From assembly GCA_003427395.1 (NCBI GenBank), contig BFEA01000378.1:1492901-1551308 (forward strand): DNA of 58,408 bases. The letters run 5' to 3'. How positions within the stretch are numbered: position 1 is the first letter of the stretch; each line of letters opens with the position of its first letter. The position numbers and the translations under genes were made by a program. The notes under the pieces are model-generated. The model saw only the letters and a program-made list of their open reading frames with translations, was not told the origin of the DNA and made no database searches. Positions 11,139 to 22,072 of this stretch are shown here, in pieces. The DNA comes from Chara braunii (taxonomy: Eukaryota; Streptophyta; Charophyceae; Charales; Characeae).

Positions 11139-12398
11139 TTGGGAACTCCCCCCGCCATACCGAGGTTCCCAACCGAGTTTATCTTTGGACGCTTCGACGC
11201 ACATCAAAGGCTAGTGGGTGTAATTCGGAGGGTGATCCAGTTTAAGCCCTCTGTCGCCGAACTCGCTTGGTTGGTTACTTATTGTCTGGACAAGGGTATG
11301 CCCTCGCGCAGAGAACTTCGTCGGATCATTTTTCGAATTAGAACAGAACTACGTCGAGCGGCGGTTGTGGGAGAAGTAGACAGGGGTAGGATATCGGACA
11401 AGGCGTCTATGCAGGACTAGATGTCTCGGGACTGTGAGGAGTATCCTGTTGAACTTCGCCAATTCGAATATAGAGAGCCCGGATTTATTGGCGAGGATTG
11501 GGTAGAATTCACCTTGCCAGGAAGGGCGGTCAGACGAGTTGGCTTTGGGAGAGTGGACAAGGTTTGGAAGTCAGTCTTGATAGGGTCAGGAGCTTGGTTG
11601 TTAATTGCGACCTCGGTAAAATTTGATCGCAACAGGAGAGGAAAGAAAATAGCGAGATCGACTACGCTAGTCGTCGAGGGTCTACTATACTACCGCATTT
11701 CTGTGTTGGGAGATATTGTCCTTAGAGCGGTGGAGCAAGGTTAGAAGGATCCGAAGCTAGGGGTCGTGCCAGGCCTAGACGTCCACACTTGGCCTGACGA
11801 GGGGACGGCCCAGGGAATAGTTCAGAGTGAGGTAGGAAGGTTCCGGGAGGAAGAGCTTCGCTGGGGAGAGGGATTCAGGTCGATAATTGCCTCGTTGAGG
11901 TTGGTTGAGCACGAGTTTCTACCTTACCTGGAGGAGGCATTACGACTTCCGGTTCCCGTCTTTGTACTCGAAGATTTTTGGGGGGGACTAGATTGTTTGA
12001 TTCAAATCCACTGGTCTTACCTCCAGCTGGAGTGCTTCTTGTGGAATAGCGACGTACACCACGTCTATTGCGCATTGTTGAAGGCAGGACCCAGGTTTGG
12101 GGATTCGACTTTGGAATTGCTGGAGGTAATTCAGTCGGCCTCGCCCAGAGGACTAGGGGCGTCGCCAAGGGAGGACCAACCTAGTGAGTTCTGGGTCTTT
12201 CTTGACAAAGTTATTAGGGAGCTCGCTGATTACATAGCTGGTTTGACCGAGTTATACAAAACTTGGGAATATGACCTCCTTGATAGCCAGCAAGCCGTCC
12301 TAGGTTTCTTTGAGCTACGCTCTTACTATCGTAAGGTAGGGAACTACGAAGACGAAGAGGGAGTCTACTGGGAGGAGGATTGGAACCGAGATGAGTAG
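11139..12398 (+). pseudogene. Upstream ORF 2 of element 1 (about 420 codons, two TAG)
   Basis: One reading frame runs from ATG at 11,139 to TAG at 12,396-12,398, interrupted only by TAG at 11,418 and 11,742. Three successive open pieces (93, 107 and 210 codons) share this frame. That is far longer than expected by chance and indicates a former protein of at least 420 residues. It is rich in Glu, Arg, Leu and Trp, with helical segments in the last third (VSEVGRF-like, LDKVIRELADYIAGLTELYK) and an acidic C-terminus. I recognise no domain. The position between the primer site and gag is unusual for gypsy elements. It may be an N-terminal extension of Gag or an accessory or captured gene. Confidence 0.5.
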
Positions 12399-12495
12399 GA
12401 AGACGCTAGAAACAATCCTGGGGAATATGAGGACTCACGCGATTTCGCCGTGGATAAATTAAGGTAATTCGTGAACTCGGATAAAACCGAGCTGA
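12399..12495 (+). other. Short decayed link between upstream ORFs
   Basis: Two partially open frames continue through this short piece, ending in TAA or TAG, so coding sequence probably continued here before frameshifting. Confidence 0.3.
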
Positions 12496-12897
12496 GTGTC
12501 AATGGGTTCGAGGACTAGAAATGACAAGCAGACTCTTTTGGAAAGAAGGGGTAAACTGGGGGTTGCCATCGTCCAGCGATCCGACCATAGAAGCCCTACT
12601 GAAATACTGGATTCCTTAACTTTGAGAGAGTCTGTCCTCTACGTAATTGAGCACTATACCATAATAGTGAATGTGGAGTTAAGGGAAAAGGTTTACATAT
12701 TGGTGACTATGTTTGTTGAAGCCGATGAGTACGATATAGACTTCTATAATAGGAAGGGAAGGAGGTTGTCGGGTGAATTGTGGGGGTGTTGGAATTGGGT
12801 AGAGATGATAGCATACGCCTATATGAGAAAGCTGGAAAAAAAAAGGGAAGAGGGTTACCCTTGGATTAAAGGCAAGAGAATACAGTGTTGGCCCTAA
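12496..12897 (+). CDS. Upstream ORF 3 of element 1 (133 residues, unknown)
   Basis: Open frame from 12,496 encoding an alpha/beta-looking product with a beta pair (SVLYVIEHYTIIVNVEL, KVYILVTMFVEADEYDIDFY), then a Trp-rich helical segment and a basic end. It follows ORF 2 in a different frame, as expected after a frameshift in a formerly continuous gene. The family is unknown. It is probably part of the same decayed polyprotein. Confidence 0.4.
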   Translation: MSMGSRTRNDKQTLLERRGKLGVAIVQRSDHRSPTEILDSLTLRESVLYVIEHYTIIVNVELREKVYILVTMFVEADEYDIDFYNRKGRRLSGELWGCWNWVEMIAYAYMRKLEKKREEGYPWIKGKRIQCWP

Positions 12898-12985
12898 CCC
12901 GCCTATTCCTGATAGTTACCTCGATGGGAGCAACTGGGAGCCTATGATAAATATGGTACTCATGGCGCAAAGCAGGGGAAGGTGA

Positions 12986-13483
12986 GTGCTGAGTAAAGGG
13001 AGATGGATTTCAAGTGAGGAGTTAGAAGCGAGGAGGGAGAAGTTCCTTTCAGGGAATAGGCCGCCCAGGGAAAAATTTGAGGTTGTCTGTGCGTCGCTAC
13101 GTTCCTTAGGAAGGAAGGAGCCAATCTCGTACGAAGTTGAGTCATACGAGTTAGTGGATAGTGGTTGGGAGCAGATACGCTTTTACGTAATGACCGTGCG
13201 ATTCCTCGGAACGGAAGTCCACAATGTGCAGATTTATTTGCCGATAGAAGGAAAGGTCGACCTCATTTATAGTCGATGTTAGGAAAGGGCGAAAGAAGTG
13301 GTGGAAGATGAAAGGGATAAGTTGGCTTTGATAGGCAAGACCGTTGTCTCGAGCACACGAATTACCATATTTGAGCGACTTCCTAAGCCTCCGACGCCAG
13401 ACGAGGTGGTGAAGGACGAGAACCAGGGAAATATGATTGAATTTGCCCTGCGGTATCGGACCGCAAATGGTCAGGGATGGTAA
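12986..13483 (+). pseudogene. Upstream ORF 4 of element 1 (two pieces in one frame)
   Basis: Two open pieces (12,986-13,282 and 13,298-13,483) lie in one frame, separated by a single TAG at 13,280-13,282. The first piece has a helix (SSEELEARREKFLSG) followed by alternating hydrophobic beta strands (IRFYVMTVRFLG, VHNVQIYLPIEG). The second has RITIFERLPKPPTPDE. The helix-then-strands layout resembles that in ORFs 5 and 6, suggesting repeated modules. No known domain is recognised. Confidence 0.4.
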
Positions 13484-13629
13484 TCCCCAATCCGATAACG
13501 GTAACGTAATTCGAGAAGGACTAAGATGAGAGCTTGCTCGAAAGAGGTCGAATGATTTATGCCGATTATTGAGAGAATGGTCTCAGGAGGATTTATGCGC
13601 TCTAGGAACTTCGATTTGAGGGAGAGTAG

Positions 13630-14167
13630 GTGTCCTCAGACAGGGATAGTATAGATAAGAAGAGGTGCCACGTGCGTTGGGCAATCGAGATACTCTTGGA
13701 AGAGAAGAGGAGATTGGAAAGGGATGGTGAGATTCATGTGTGGAGCACGGAAGTAGTGCCCTTTGAAGGGATACCTAAACCTCAACCTTGCATGGTCGCG
13801 CTGGGAGGAAATAATAGAAATTGCATGAAGGACTAAAGGCGGTGAGCTGACGGCCAGTAGTACTGATGAGATTGGGAGTAGACCGAAAGTGATGTCAGGG
13901 CCGGTGACAGAAGAGGAGGATGTGAATAGGGTGTCTTTTGTGGGAAGGATAACGTCGGTCATTCGAATCAGATCAACGAGATCCTTTGATGAACGCAGTT
14001 GTAGGCATCTAGCCGAAGAAGCAATTGAACGGGAACGACCTAGACTGCTTGCCTTAGTGGTAACAGAAAGGCGGATAACTTATGGCGTGATGGTGTGGTT
14101 GCAAGGACGGCTGAAACACGAAGTGAAGAAAGACGAGACCATCCAAGAGGCACGATCCCGCGTGTAA
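13630..14167 (+). pseudogene. Upstream ORF 5 of element 1 (two pieces, unknown)
   Basis: Open pieces at 13,630-13,836 and 13,889-14,167 in different frames. The second shows strand (RITSVIRIRST), helix (SCRHLAEEAIERERPR) and two strands (LLALVVTERR, ITYGVMVWLQG), a compact alpha/beta module of about 70 residues. The first has a helix with RWAIEILLEEKRRLERDGE followed by IHVWSTEVVPFEG. The frame change indicates decay. Function is unknown; it may be a repeated module of the upstream polyprotein. Confidence 0.4.
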
Positions 14168-15067
14168 GAGGAAGTGACGAGAAAGTGAACTCGCTTGTTG
14201 AGATATATCTAGATCCAATAAACGATAAAGTGGTGGAACTAGTGGACGGATACAAGGACTAGTGTGGCTCTGCGTATGAACGGGGACTTCTTGCACTTGA
14301 AGAGAGAGTAGAAGAATTGACTCTGATTTACAAGGAAGAGGGAGAGAATAATTAACTGGAAGGAGGAGTTTTTGGCTAGAAGAATAAGAGAAATCCGTAG
14401 CGAGACTAGAGAGAGAAGGGATGGTTAGTAGTAGAGGAGTGGCCAAAAAAGTATCAACTCATAGGTGGAGGGAAGATAGAGGGATCCTTGGTCCGAGCAA
14501 GAATAAAGGTGATACATGACGAAAGGTTAAGCCAGGAGGAGGAGGCTGAATCCGCTACAAAGGCTATTAGGGAAACTAGGATATGTGTTGTCTGGAAAGC
14601 GGCCGACGAACTTAGGTTAGCCAAGATTGAGATTCACACGATATTGTTCGAAGGGGGGGCCGTTTTATCGAGAGTTGCGAGAGACTATTGCAGAGGCAAG
14701 AATAAAACTAAGGGAGGACTCCGGAGAGCTTGGAGAGATTTCTAACGACATAGTCGACAGTGTTTCGTTGAGAACTTAGAAAGTTAACTCGCGTTATTCA
14801 AAGGTTGTGTTGACCACTGCTTTAGTTGTCGGAGCTGAAGGAAAGGACGGTGACTTCGTGGCGTTGCAAGAAATACTAGAGGGTTCCATCGAGATGATCT
14901 TAATTGCCTTAAACCGAGTATCGAAAAATTAGTTCGGGAAGATGGATGCCGAAGGAACTTACTTGACTTCGATAGGAGGTGACGTGAAAACGCAAGAATC
15001 AAGGAATAACAGCCCTGAGACGAAAATGGGTGTGGAGACCCTAAACGATTGAGAAACTTAGGAAGGC
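14168..15067 (+). pseudogene. Upstream ORF 6 of element 1, running into gag
   Basis: Coding-like sequence with several frameshifts and stops. One frame continues from 14,166 through IYLDPINDKVVELVDGY and LEERVEELTLIYKEEGE. Another open piece (14,488-14,745) carries the strand-helix-strand-strand layout again (LVRARIKVIHDE, EEEAESATKAIRE, ICVVWKAADELRL, KIEIHTILFEGG). The last codons before 15,068 (EKLRKAL) read straight into the frame starting at 16,150 if the inserted element M1 and one target copy are ignored. This shows that the upstream region and gag were one open frame at that point. Confidence 0.45.
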
Positions 15068-15522
15068 CTTGAGGGCTATGAAACACCCGCGGATGCATCC
15101 GCGGGTCCGATATCGGATGACGGACGCAGATGGGGCCACGTCCGCAGCCGACCTGGTCCGCGTCGCGGACCCGATTTTACCAGAATTTTCCTGAATTAAA
15201 AAAATATAAGGTTGTAGAGAATTTTAAGACCTACAACCCCATATCTGTTTTTTTGGAATCCGACTTTGGTTAGGATTTAAAAAAAAATCAAAAACTAAAT
15301 TTGATTAAAGAAAATTAAAAAATATATATATAAAGAAAAGTTGGATTTTTTTTTATCATTTTTTATCATGAGATATATCGTCCCTGAGTTCACCCATATT
15401 TTTTTGGAAATGAATTTCTGTTTTTTGTATGTGTATGAGGTGTTTAAAAAAAATGTAGATGCAAAATTTACAAATAAAAAAAAAAAAAATTCAAAAAAGG
15501 GGTTTGATTGATTGATTGTGAG

Positions 15523-15537
15523 TGAGTGAGTGAGTGA

Positions 15538-15597
<60 letters not shown>

Positions 15598-15688
15598 AAG
15601 AAAGATTGTAAGAGTGTGTGTGTGTGTGTGCGCGTTGCCGCCGCTGCGCCCTCGCCGGCGCGCGGACAGCGCACTTGTGAGAGTGAGT

Positions 15689-15780
<92 letters not shown>
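15523..15780. repeat. Compound (TGAG)n / (TG)n / (GA)n microsatellite
   Basis: Successive GAGT, GT, GA, GT, GAGT, GA and GT tracts, interrupted by a GC-rich island at 15,630-15,675. It lies inside transposon M1. Open frames crossing it (repeated Thr-His or Cys-Val) are artefacts. Confidence 0.95.
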
Positions 15781-15784
<4 letters not shown>

Positions 15785-15816
15785 GGGCGCATGGTGGGTG
15801 GCGGGGGGGTGATCAA

Positions 15817-15882
15817 NNNNNNNNNNNNNNNNNNNNNNNNNNNNNNNNNNNNNNNNNNNNNNNNNNNNNNNNNNNNNNNNNN
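15817..15882. other. Assembly gap (66 N)
   Basis: Run of N next to the microsatellite and an A-rich tract inside M1. The true length is unknown. Confidence 0.95.
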
Positions 15883-16149
15883 AAAAAAAAAAAAAACAAA
15901 AAAAAAACGCGTTCTTTTTTTTTTTCTTCATTTCTTCTCGTTGGCAGCCCAACCCCCCCAACCAAAAGATGTTGTTTTTACATTTTTTTTTGTGTGGGGG
16001 GGTGGGGCCGGGGATGCCCCATCGAATGGCGTTTCCCAAATCCCGAACCCCCCTCCCCTCTGGCGGCCACGTGGCGCCAAAGCCGCGCGTCCGCGGGCTC
16101 GCGGCCGCGGACTTGGCCGCGCTTGTCCGCCGCCGCAGGGGATTCGTAG

Positions 16150-17775
16150 CTTGAGGGAGTTAGAGATTCGGGCCAAAGAGTTGGACGGGCGTTGTGAAAA
16201 GGGGGAAGGTTGGAGGAGAGAGGTCTTGACCAGGCCTCGAGCACCTAGGTTTACTGATTCAAGAGTTAGGGAGCCGCGGAGAGAGGTTCTCAATGAACCT
16301 TATAGAAGGAGTCCTTACTCTATGGCGTACGCGTTAGACTCCTATGTGCCTCCTTTCTTCGGGCCCCCTGTGTACCAACCGCCAGCGTTGACCGGGATCC
16401 AAACGATTTTCACAGGAAAGAACGTCTCCGAATTTCTAGATGACGGGGAGGTACTTGGAATAAGAGGAGAGTGGACTGACCAGGAGATGATTGCAAACTT
16501 TCTCCACCATACAGCACCGAAGATAGACCGGAAAATAAGGAACGGCAGAACGTCATTCCTGACGATGGTCGTTGGTTGACATTCAGGGAGGAGGTTACTA
16601 ATGTTTTTTCTTGTGATGAGATCTCCTAATCGGTAGAGGATCTGAAAGAAATGAAGAAAGAGAAAGAGGAAAGTCTGGTAGCGTTTGCGAGGAGATACGA
16701 GAAGGCCTCGAACCCTCTGGTGGAGGGCGGATTTATGGGAGAACTAGAAAGATACGAAATATTCCTAGGGTCCTTACCGAGGGAGAGTCATGAGAGGATT
16801 GTGAGGGAACTACTCTCTAAAGGCGTGACGTTTGCGCAAGTAAAGAGTTTAACTCATGATACGGAAGACCAAAGAGCTAAAGCGCATATTCTGAAAGTTC
16901 TTGATAACCTAAGGAATGGAGTAACTTCGGGATGAGGAGGAGGAAGAGTTCAAACCGGGGGTAGGAGGCCTAAAGCTGAAGGAAGGGATACGAATTCGAG
17001 CTCACCCCAAAAAGGGGAACCTGGTAGAAGTGACGGTGAATGGAGGAAAGAGAATCGAGGGGATTGGAAAAGAAATGATGGGAAATGTGGAACCTCTAAA
17101 TGGTCAAATACCAAGGATAGTCGGTGAAAGTCTAGGGATGAGATAGAGGTCAGGAAATCGGAAAGATGAGAGGATGAAATGGAAAGGGAGATAGAGACGT
17201 TGAAACTTGAAAGCGGTGATGGAGAAACTGAAAAATAGCAGTCAGAAAAAGGAGGAACTACCTGTTCGAGCCACCCTGCGACCTGAGGGGCGAGAAAAAA
17301 AGGACCCTAGTCCAAAACGAACGTGCAATGATAAAGCTTGCATGTACTGTGGCGACGAAGATCATAAAAAAAGAGATTGCCAAGCCATGCTAGACGCAAA
17401 TTAGATTATATAAAATATGTGATGTGGCCAGATGAGGGGAAGTCTGTGCCCTTTTTGCCTTCGATGAAGATTAACGTTGACATCCGAAGGAGAAGAATGA
17501 ACGAGGCGAAGGCTAAACAAGTGCAAGTACCCTTGGCAGCGAAGGTTTCCAGGGTAACCTTCGAAGACAATTTTGATGAAGCATCTAGAAGTCTGAGAAT
17601 AAGAGTCTCCTCTATAAAGTTTGAAGAAACAATGAGCAATGACGAGGCTTTCGTCTGCACCCACGGAGTTGGGGAGTCAAGTCACAGGAAGAAAGAAAAC
17701 CCGGACCAACCAATGACGGATGAGCAAGTGGAGTTGCCTAAGTCACCCTTATCCCATAGAAAAAAGGGGGCCTAA
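16150..17775 (+). pseudogene. Element 1 gag (capsid and zinc knuckle, broken)
   Basis: Gag builds the retrotransposon particle and packages its RNA. The frame starting at 16,150 has a coiled-coil-like start (RELEIRAKELDGRCEK), then a region ending in QEMIANFLHHTAPKIDRK, shared with element 2 at 26,690. After a frameshift, 16,651-16,935 holds capsid-like helices (SLVAFARRYEKASNP, AHILKVLDNL). A CCHC zinc knuckle, CMYCGDEDHKKRDC, lies at 17,339-17,380 with the canonical CX2CX4HX4C spacing. Stops and shifts at about 16,578, 16,934, 17,167 and 17,402 inactivate it. Downstream 17,377-17,775 corresponds to the acidic linker of element 2. Confidence 0.85.
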
Positions 17776-18480
17776 GAAATTTCAGTTGAAAAGCACACTA
17801 GACGAGGTAGATCTGAGAGAACCATTAAGAAGAGCGATGGACATGCCCACACCCATTACTCTTAAGGAGTTCATAGTGGGATGTGGCCCTTCGAGGGACG
17901 AACTGATAGGAATGATGAAGAAAGCTAAGGTGTCGCTACCAGAGGCAACGAGCGCTGGAGACTCTAAAGTGGAGACAAAGACTTCGGTATTGATAGCAGA
18001 AAAAAGGGGAGAGAAATAAGGAGAAACTTTGGAGGGTGAAAGCAGTTACTTCTACGTCTTTGGCAGTGACAAACTAAGTGCCACTGTGAATGGAGTTAGG
18101 ATGAAGGCTATTGTGGATGATGGTTTATAATCTACGGTTTGCGAAAATAAGGTAGCGCGAAAACTTGGACTAGAAGTGGATAGGAGCGTTGCCATGACCA
18201 TGGTATCAACTAATAAGTTGAGGCAGTCAGCGCTTAGGGTATGTCATAAGGCCAAGGTGGTGGTGGTTGGAGTTGAAGCCACCGTGCCAATATTCACGGT
18301 GGAACATTGCTCATCGGAACTAATCCTTGGGAGGACTTGACTGACACATGACAACGCAACCACTGAGAATAAGCGGGATGAAAGTCAAACAGTCAATGTA
18401 GATGGGCATGACGAAAGCAGGGTTACACTGAAAACCATAAATAAATTTGATAAACGACACAAAATTTCCCTGCAGAGTAA
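17720..18480 (+). pseudogene. Element 1 linker and aspartic protease (broken)
   Basis: Continues the polyprotein: a conserved linker (VDLREPLRRAMDMPTPITLK) then a retropepsin-type protease that would cut Gag-Pol. The active-site loop reads AIVDDG followed by Leu and a TAA stop near 18,127, where element 2 has DDGSE, so the catalytic site is damaged. The C-terminal motif ELILGRT and a following stop correspond to IILGRIWL of element 2. Stops at 18,017 and about 18,338 add to the decay. Confidence 0.8.
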
Positions 18481-19760
18481 AGGTCAGCTAATGACGCGGA
18501 GTTGTCAAATAGTCTCAGAGGAACTAACCCTGGGACCTCATAAAGTGAAAGAGAAGAGGATTGAGATTGAAGATGTGGAAGACAAATATGTGGTAGACGA
18601 GGTTGTTTATCCAAAGGAAAGCGATGATGAAGAGTTTGGTGGGTGCATAAACCTGTCTTTTTTGGAGGAATTCCCCCACACGGCTGGGGGGAAAGATACA
18701 AAACCGTAGCCCGAAAAGTTAAGTCGGCTGCGGTTAGTCGTAACTGAACGGGAGAGATAGGGATCACTGAGGAAGAAATAACTCAGATGATCAGGGAAGG
18801 AAAAAACACGGAGGGCAGAGAAGTACCGACGAGCGCTTGAAAGGGATGGACATAGGAGATGGAAACATAACCGAGGAGGAGAGAGAACTGATAATAGAGA
18901 GACTAAGGGCATGCGACAAGGCGGTGGCCTTCTCTAACGCGGAGAGAGGGCGAATAGCCCCGCGGTATGCTAAACCTGCGAGGATCGATACAGTTCCGCA
19001 TGTGTCGTGGCATGACGCTAGATGGAAGTGTGCTCAGAAGGAAAATGAGATGATAGTGGATTTCCTGAAGGAAAAAATCAGGACGTTCGTAGCAGAACCG
19101 TGTGAGAGTGCCTACGCAAACAGGTGGTTCTTCATACGAAAGTCAAATGGGAAGCTACGGTGGATACAAGATCTGCAAAAAACCAATAAAGTCAAGGTTA
19201 GGGATGTAGGGTCCATACCAAATGCAGATCTCCTATCGAGGGGTCAATTGGACGTTCGATTTATTTTGTCTGCGATCTTTTCTCGGGATACGATGAGATG
19301 CCGCTTGACTATAGGGACCGACACTTAACTGCGATGCACACGATATTGGGATTAATCCAGATGATGGTGGTGCCGATAGGATGGACCAACGACGTTGCAA
19401 TCTTTCAAAGAGCGATGGTGGCAGTGTTGGGGGAAGCTTATACCGAATTTGGTGGAAGTTTTCCAAGATGACTTTCCGATCAAAGGGTCGTGCGAGAAGG
19501 ATGAGACTGAGGTGAGGCCTGGAGTAAGGAAGTTCATCGCAACTCACGCTGAGGATATAAAAAAGGTGCTAATGAAACTAGAAGATGCGAATCTCACGGT
19601 GAGTGGGACCAAAAGCAGGTGGGCAGTATCTTCCATCAAGATATTGGGTTAAACCTGTGACAAAAATGGCAGGCGGTCGGACCCGGCGAAACTAGATAAA
19701 CTTATGAATTGGCCTACTGCGCTTCGGCATATCACTGACATACGACAGTTTTTAGGTGTG
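18481..19760 (+). pseudogene. Element 1 reverse transcriptase (broken)
   Basis: Ty3/gypsy reverse transcriptase, which copies element RNA into cDNA. Visible motifs are ANRWFFIRKSNGKLRWIQDL near 19,118, the VVPIGWTNDVAIFQRAM-like segment near 19,370, and the catalytic box FQDD at 19,461-19,472 (usual form YxDD; element 2 has FLDD). The palm and thumb continue to the WPT-RQFLGVVGFWKNF region near 19,705-19,780. Stops at 19,326 and 19,650, and frameshifts around 19,370-19,440, break the gene. A second copy of the same domain is at 29,115-30,086. Confidence 0.88.
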
Positions 19761-20560
19761 GTCGGGTTCTGGAAGAATTTCATAAAAGGGTACGCTGAAA
19801 AGGTAGAACCGTTGAGAAGGCTACTACGTAAAGGGGTAGAATGAAATCGGTCAAGTGAACAAGAGGATGTCGTAAAAGTGTTGAAGGATGAGTTTAAGGA
19901 AGAAGATCAAGTCCTAGGTGTTCCTTATTTTGAAGTTGAAGAGAGGAGACCTTTTATAGTATGCACTGATGCGGGGCCGACATCCATTGGTGGAGTCTTG
20001 GCTCAAAAAGATCGTAATGGTAAGGAAAGACCCTTCAGATTCGAGAACACCACCGAAAGAAATTATTCACAATTTAAGAAAGAGGTTCTCGGAGTGCTGC
20101 ATTGCTTGAATGTCTTCCGACATTATATTTACGGATGGAGATCCGGGTTGATCCAACGGCAGTAGCTGATGTATTACCAAAAAAAAAATTATTTGACAGA
20201 CCCCACGCTTACTAGGTGGCTCATGCACATAAGGATGTTCGATTATATTGGTGAGCGGATATCTGGGGCTAAGAACTCGGTTGCGGATGGGTTGTCGCGG
20301 ATCCCACTGGAAGAAAGAAACTAGGGATTGCCTGGAGAGGTAGATAAGTTTCTGCAGATAGAAATAGGTTCGTTGAAGATGAAGCTTAGTACTAGTAGCG
20401 CCTCTCTGTTCCTAAAGAACCTTTATACCTATAAGTACTACCAAATAGGGAAATATCTTGTAGGGGAGACTGAGGTCGATGATAAGATCGGGAAGGAAGC
20501 TCAGCAGTATTGTCTTAAGGCAAGCCACCTCTTTAAGAGGCCGCCTAACAGCGGTATGGC
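19761..20560 (+). pseudogene. Element 1 RNase H and tether (broken)
   Basis: RNase H of the RT, which removes the RNA strand. FIVCTDAGPTSIGGVLAQKD (near 19,950) contains the first catalytic Asp, and TERNYSQFKKEVLGVLHCLN (near 20,055) the conserved Glu helix. The frame ends at 20,163. The tether follows with LMHIRMFDYI and SVADGLSRIPLE, the usual final RNase H strand, near 20,222-20,310, then the segment before integrase (LFLKNLYTYKYYQIGKYL). It is degraded by stops and small indels. Confidence 0.85.
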
Positions 20561-21560
20561 GATGAGAGAAGTCTGCGACGAGGGCGAGGAATCTTTACTG
20601 GTAGGATGTAGCGGAGCTTCACGATGGGATCGTTGGAGGACATAGAGGGGTGAATGGTACCTTTGAGAAGGTCAGGAATCTTTACTGGTAGGATGGCTTA
20701 TATAGGGATGTAGAGTCCTACTGCCAGATATGCGTGGAATGTCAGAAAAGAGCCGTCGTTAAGTACAAGGAGTCGTTGTTCCCTTCCTATCCGACCGCAA
20801 TAGGGGAAAGTTCACATGGACTTAGTCAAGATGCTCAAAGGTGAAGGAGGAATGAACTATATCATGGATATCAGGGACGACCTTACTGGATTTGTAGAAG
20901 CGTGGGTCCTGCGTAAGAAGACAGGAAGAGCGGTTAGTGAGTGTCTGACATAATATATCACTCGATACAGATATGTCGGGAAGATCGTCATGGACAGGGG
21001 GTCAAAGTTCATGGCTAAGGAAGTCCATGACTTGCTCCAGAGGACAGGAATCCAAGTGTCACTAACCACGGCATACCACCCTCAGACTAACGCCCCTGTT
21101 GAAAGACGGCACCAATCTCTAGTGAACGTGCTCGCCATATGGTGCGGAGGGAATGAGAAGAAGTGGCCAAAGTACCTGAGATTTGCAGTTTGGGCAGATA
21201 ATGTTACTGTTCGATCCATCACCGGATACCCGCCGTACACGTTATGATTCAGAAGGCACTGACCCTTACCCATAGAATTTCATAAGGACTCTTGGACGAA
21301 GATTGACTGGGAAGAGGTGTCGACCACGGAGCAGCTATTGAGCATTAGGATTAGGCAAATAGCTGAGACACTCGAGGATTACTTCCTTGAAGGTAACTCT
21401 TGAAGAGAGCTGGATTCAAATATTTTACCTAGCAGGATGACAGCCGACATCGAAAGATACGGTATCAGAACCGCGTAACAAGTATCGAGGTTGAGACGGC
21501 GGGAAGTAGCGGGTTCATGGATTCTGAGTGAGCATCTTTTTATGCCCACCATTGAGGCAT
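20561..21560 (+). pseudogene. Element 1 integrase (broken)
   Basis: The integrase zinc region is visible around 20,615-20,760 (ELHDGIVGGHRG-like then CQICVECQKRAVVKY). The catalytic core has the DDE triad: HMDLVKML, VMDRGSKF (near 20,990) and NAPVERRHQ (near 21,095). The GPY/F region after 21,400 is poorly preserved. A 22-bp segment at 20,674-20,695 is repeated at 20,587-20,608, where it replaces the sequence expected from element 2. Stops include 20,643 and 21,245. The plus-strand frame ends shortly before the 3' LTR. Confidence 0.85.
20587..20695 (+). repeat. 22-bp direct repeat caused by local copying
   Basis: AGGAATCTTTACTGGTAGGATG occurs at 20,587-20,608 and 20,674-20,695. Only the second position corresponds to the homologous integrase sequence of element 2, so the first is a misplaced copy. 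Confidence 0.85.
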
Positions 21561-22072
21561 ATTGTTAACAAGACACAAAGGAGTGACTACAACTAGGGGA
21601 ATGTCGGGGACCTGGATGAAGAACAAGGATGAGAGGGTCGGCCTGGCATTAAGGGTCGGGCGATGAGACGAACAATAGAGGGCGCCGACTCTTGAGACGG
21701 GCCCTCCGGCGGACTAAGCGACGGTAACACCGAGGTTCATCACGGGATCAGTATCGAGGGAAAAAGGGCCTCGGGCCGTGGAGTTATTGATTCCTCGATT
21801 CAGGCCCTGAAGAATTTTATAAGGTCGGTACCTTTCGCCTAGGGACCATGCGAGCACAGGCCCGGACCTAGGTTCGGAAGGAGGCCCGATACCAGGGGGC
21901 TGCAAAGGGCCCGTTACCCGACAAAAAAAACCCCTTCGCCGAAAACCCTTTCGGGGGCCCAAACAGGCCCGGGTACAGGCTCGGGGAAGCCACGGTACTG
22001 GGGCGCTGCAAAGTTCTCGGCTCCAGCGACACACCGGACTGCTGGAGCCTCGTGGAGGTGGGCCGAGCAAAC

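Larger units (their letters stand above)
15076..16149. mobile_element. M1: small TIR transposon with GTCCGC word clusters
   Basis: Flanked by an exact 8-bp duplication CTTGAGGG (15,068-15,075 and 16,150-16,157). The ends are inverted: left CTATGAAACACCCGCGG, right end on the opposite strand CTACGAATCCCCTGCGG, with 13 of 17 identical. Both ends carry clusters of GTCCGC and its complement GCGGAC (15,090-15,175 and 16,085-16,130). The middle holds AT-rich DNA, TG and GA microsatellites (15,523-15,780) and an N gap at 15,817-15,882. No transposase is encoded. Skipping it and one target copy leaves the host reading frame open, so it is an insertion. It is the same family as M2-M5 by its first ten bases (8 of 10 match M3) and architecture. 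Confidence 0.75.

Noticed and set aside
15295-15816. 173-codon ORF of Thr-His and Leu-Ser repeats
   Set aside because: Translation of GT and GA microsatellites.
15725-16149. N-terminal half of a 284-codon ORF (Cys-Val repeats)
   Set aside because: Microsatellite and N gap within M1; only the part after 16,150 is real gag.
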